Source: Bacteroidota bacterium (GTDB taxonomy: Bacteria > Bacteroidota > Bacteroidia > Chitinophagales > LD1). Taken from it: 15,732 nt of DNA. Position numbers and translations under genes: made by a program. Location of the stretch: the NCBI GenBank assembly GCA_947457525.1, contig CANGXE010000007.1, positions 1 to 15,732 of the forward strand, written 5' to 3'. The notes below the pieces were generated by a model. The model was given only the letters and a program-made list of their open reading frames with translations. It searched no databases and was not told where the DNA came from. Of the stretch, positions 13,542-15,732 are shown in pieces. The stretch's first letter is position 1. Each line of letters starts with the position of its first letter.

Positions 13542-15037
13542 TGGGTTTGAAATCAACAATCGCCAAATGGGCAGCAGCTGTTGAAGTGCCGAGGATATAC
13601 CGCGACCAGCAGCAAGCTGTAGTTATTCAGCACCAACTCTTAACTGATTTTCTGCATACTGCTCGTCATACATATTTTGGTCGAGCGCATCATTTTTCTG
13701 CCATCACTACTTACAGTGAGTTTACAGAGCGAGTGGAGATAAAAGATTACGAAGGGTTTAGAGATTACATCGAGCGGATTGCAACAGGAGAAAAGGATGT
13801 GCTTTGGCCGGGTTTACCTTTGTACTTTTGCAAGTCGAGCGGCACTACAAGTGGCACGAAATATATCCCCGCTACTAAATTGCAAATCAATGCAATGATA
13901 ACCGCTGCGCGTCAGTCGTTGTTGCTTTACGTTCATGAAACCGGTAAGGCCGATTTTTTTGACCATAAAATGATTTTTCTGCAAGGTTCACCGCTGTTAG
14001 ATAAACATGGCGTTATTCCAGCGGGTAGATTGAGTGGTATTGTAGCTAACCATGTACCGTTTTATGTGGCCGCTAATCGGATGCCGTCTTTTGAGGTGAA
14101 TTGTATAGAAGATTGGGAGCAGAAAGTAGAGGCTATTGCCAATGAAACGGTTCACTTGTCCATGAGTTTGATTAGCGGCATTCCGCCTTGGGTGGTGATG
14201 TATTTTGAGCGCTTGCAACAACTGAGCGGTAAAGAAAAAATCAAAGACATTTTCCCCAAGTTCAGTGTGTTTGCTTATGGTGGAGTAAACTACGCGCCCT
14301 ATCGAGCAAAGATTGAGGCGATGATTGGCTTCCCGATTGACAGCATAGAAACCTATCCGGCAAGCGAAGGATTTATTGCGTTTCAAGACAAGCAAGGAGA
14401 GCAGGGGTTGTTGTTGAATGTAAATGGAGGAATATTTTACGAGTTTGTGAAAGCAGAGGAGGCGCATTTGCCGAAGGCTAAAGCCATTTCACTCGCTGAT
14501 GTGGAACTCAATGTCAACTATGCATTGATCTTAACGACTAATGCCGGATTGTGGCGATATAGTATTGGGGATACCGTGAAGTTTGTATCGTTGAAACCTT
14601 ATAGGATTATAGTGACCGGAAGGATAAAGCATTTCATTTCAGCTTTTGGTGAACACGTAATAGGAGAGGAAGTGGAGTCGGCACTCATGCAAGCCATGCG
14701 GCAAATGAAAGCCGGAGTGACAGAATTTACTGTGGCTCCTCAAGTCAATCCCGCAGAAGAGTTACCTTATCACGAATGGTTCATTGAGTTTAGCCAATTA
14801 CCAAACAGTATGTTGCAGTTCTCGGGAATGATAGATGCGAAGTTGCAAGAGCGAAATAGTTATTATTTCGACTTGCGCCAAGGAGGAGTTTTAGGTGAAT
14901 TGAAAATCTCACGTTTACAACCTAACGCGTTTGTAGAGTTGATGAAAGCCGAAGGAAAACTAGGTGGACAAAACAAAGTGCCGCGCTTGATGAACGACCG
15001 CACTATTGCCGATAAACTATTGCCTTTTGTGATTTAA
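13541..15037 (+). CDS. GH3-family acyl-adenylating amido synthetase-like protein
   Basis: The 498-residue product belongs to the GH3 branch of the ANL adenylate-forming enzymes. Plant GH3 proteins activate hormone acids such as auxin or jasmonate with ATP and join them to amino acids; bacterial members have few known substrates. Visible motifs: the nucleotide loop SSGTTSGTKYIP (99-110), TYPASEGF at 271-278 (acid/nucleotide site), RYSIGDTVKF at 339-348 and the hinge TGRIKHFISAFGEH at 359-371. The C-terminal domain starts at about residue 370. Length and order match the bacterial family. The start ATG at 13541 follows a short divergent spacer. Its stop codon shares the TTAA with the stop of the convergent YggS gene. 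Plausible roles are making acyl-amino-acid conjugates or adenylating other acids; the neighbourhood does not decide it. Confidence 0.9.
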   Translation: MGLKSTIAKWAAAVEVPRIYRDQQQAVVIQHQLLTDFLHTARHTYFGRAHHFSAITTYSEFTERVEIKDYEGFRDYIERIATGEKDVLWPGLPLYFCKSSGTTSGTKYIPATKLQINAMITAARQSLLLYVHETGKADFFDHKMIFLQGSPLLDKHGVIPAGRLSGIVANHVPFYVAANRMPSFEVNCIEDWEQKVEAIANETVHLSMSLISGIPPWVVMYFERLQQLSGKEKIKDIFPKFSVFAYGGVNYAPYRAKIEAMIGFPIDSIETYPASEGFIAFQDKQGEQGLLLNVNGGIFYEFVKAEEAHLPKAKAISLADVELNVNYALILTTNAGLWRYSIGDTVKFVSLKPYRIIVTGRIKHFISAFGEHVIGEEVESALMQAMRQMKAGVTEFTVAPQVNPAEELPYHEWFIEFSQLPNSMLQFSGMIDAKLQERNSYYFDLRQGGVLGELKISRLQPNAFVELMKAEGKLGGQNKVPRLMNDRTIADKLLPFVI

Positions 15038-15696
15038 CGACTACCAAACAATAAACTGCCAATTCGTATGAGTGTAGCTCCTTGTTTCAAGGCGATTTTA
15101 TAATCTGAACTCATACCCATAGATAACTCTGTAAACCTTTCGTTTGCGATGAAGTACTTGGCTTTTATCTCATTGAATAAATGGTTTAAAGTTTGAAATT
15201 CTTGAGTGATTACCACTTCATCGTCCGTATTGCTGGCCATGCCCATCAAGCCACAGATTTTGATGTTTTGCAAGGATTTAAAACTGGGATGGCTGAGCAA
15301 ATCCAACAACTCCTCTTTGTCCAAACCAAACTTTGTGTCTTCTTGTGCTATGTATACTTGCAGCAAGCAATCAATCACTCGATTGTTTTTTTGCGCTTGC
15401 TTGTTGATCTCTTCGAGCAGTTTGAGGCTATCTACAGAGTGAATGAGCGACACGAATGGCGCAATGTATTTTACCTTGTTGGTTTGCAAATGCCCTATCA
15501 AATGCCATTGAATGTCTTTTGGTAAAGCTGCTTGCTTTTCGACCATTTCTTGAACTTTATTTTCGCCAAAAATTCGTTGCCCTTGGGCATAGAGCGCTTC
15601 GATGGCAGAAATAGGTTTGGTTTTCGACACCGCTACTAATTTTGCGCCATAGGGCAAAAGTTCATTAATGATATTTGTATAGTTTTCGTTACTCAT
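15034..15696 (-). CDS. yggS: YggS/PROSC-family PLP homeostasis protein
   Basis: YggS proteins bind pyridoxal 5'-phosphate without known catalysis and keep PLP and amino-acid pools in balance in the cytoplasm. The 220-residue product has the standard length and single-domain TIM-barrel pattern. LVAVSKTKP at 20-28 carries the PLP lysine (Lys25). RIFGENKVQEM near 42-52 and WHLIGHLQTNKVKYI near 64-78 are classic signatures. FGLDKEE, LMGMAS, and the C-terminal LSMGMSSDYKIAL and TLIRIGSLLFG complete the PLP-binding set. The start is ATG at 15694-15696. The stop overlaps the GH3 gene's stop by four bases. A promoter-like TACATTTG lies 28 bases before the start at the window edge. Confidence 0.96.
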   Translation of the reverse strand: MSNENYTNIINELLPYGAKLVAVSKTKPISAIEALYAQGQRIFGENKVQEMVEKQAALPKDIQWHLIGHLQTNKVKYIAPFVSLIHSVDSLKLLEEINKQAQKNNRVIDCLLQVYIAQEDTKFGLDKEELLDLLSHPSFKSLQNIKICGLMGMASNTDDEVVITQEFQTLNHLFNEIKAKYFIANERFTELSMGMSSDYKIALKQGATLIRIGSLLFGSR

Positions 15697-15724
15697 TTTG
15701 ATGCGAAAAGATATTTTTGAGGGA

Positions 15725-15732
15725 CAAATGTA
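15725..15732 (-). promoter_or_regulatory. -7 element candidate for yggS
   Basis: TACATTTG on the minus strand matches TAnnTTTG exactly and lies 28 bases before the yggS ATG, a good distance for a short leader. The -33 element would lie past the window end and cannot be checked. On the plus strand, TATTTTTG at 15712-15719 also fits the element but has no TTG at a suitable distance. Confidence 0.4.

Overview
The window looks like chromosomal DNA of a member of the Bacteroidota, probably free-living. The evidence is AT-leaning sequence, few Shine-Dalgarno sites, several promoter-like motifs of the Bacteroidota type (TTG, about 20 nt, TAnnTTTG), a Bacteroidota-style lptE / acidic TPR protein / secG cluster, an SCP-type lipoprotein set, and a GH3-family enzyme and sphingosine-phosphate-lyase homologue as found in sphingolipid-making members of the phylum. 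I cannot fix the family. There are no rRNA, tRNA, CRISPR or transposase genes.

Layout. (1) 1-2120, plus strand: the end of a respiratory complex I operon, nuoK (cut by the window edge) and nuoL. nuoM and nuoN do not follow; nuoL abuts a convergent small gene. (2) 2121-7262, minus strand: a run of genes, read from 7262 downwards: two LEA14-like envelope proteins, an AlkB-type alkane monooxygenase, a DUF2461 protein, lptE, an acidic TPR-like protein and secG, closed by a clear terminator at 2482-2508; beyond it lies a small helical protein. (3) 7363-9510, plus strand: a P-loop kinase-like gene one base upstream of a dCMP deaminase gene, then a membrane-anchored coiled-coil protein ending in a strong terminator at 9533-9565. 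(4) 9566-9962: a 400-base non-coding stretch with a 43-nt direct repeat pair, three inverted repeats and a very good promoter match; it is the most structured non-coding DNA here. (5) 9963-13058, plus strand: an FGGY-family kinase followed 21 nt later by a sphingosine-1-phosphate-lyase homologue. (6) 13046-15732: a small four-helix membrane protein (minus), a GH3-family acyl-adenylating enzyme (plus) and a YggS-type PLP-binding protein (minus), packed with overlapping convergent ends.

How the genes may work together. nuoKL serve proton pumping; lptE and secG serve envelope biogenesis and protein export; the kinase/deaminase pair should act in pyrimidine deoxynucleotide supply. The most suggestive unit is the FGGY kinase plus phosphosphingoid-lyase-like pair, which reads like a phosphorylate-then-cleave pathway whose true substrate is unknown. 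The unfused P-loop kinase / dCMP deaminase pair mirrors fusions known in fungal Dcd1 and bacterial AvcD. All functional calls rest on motif recognition by eye; no database search was run.
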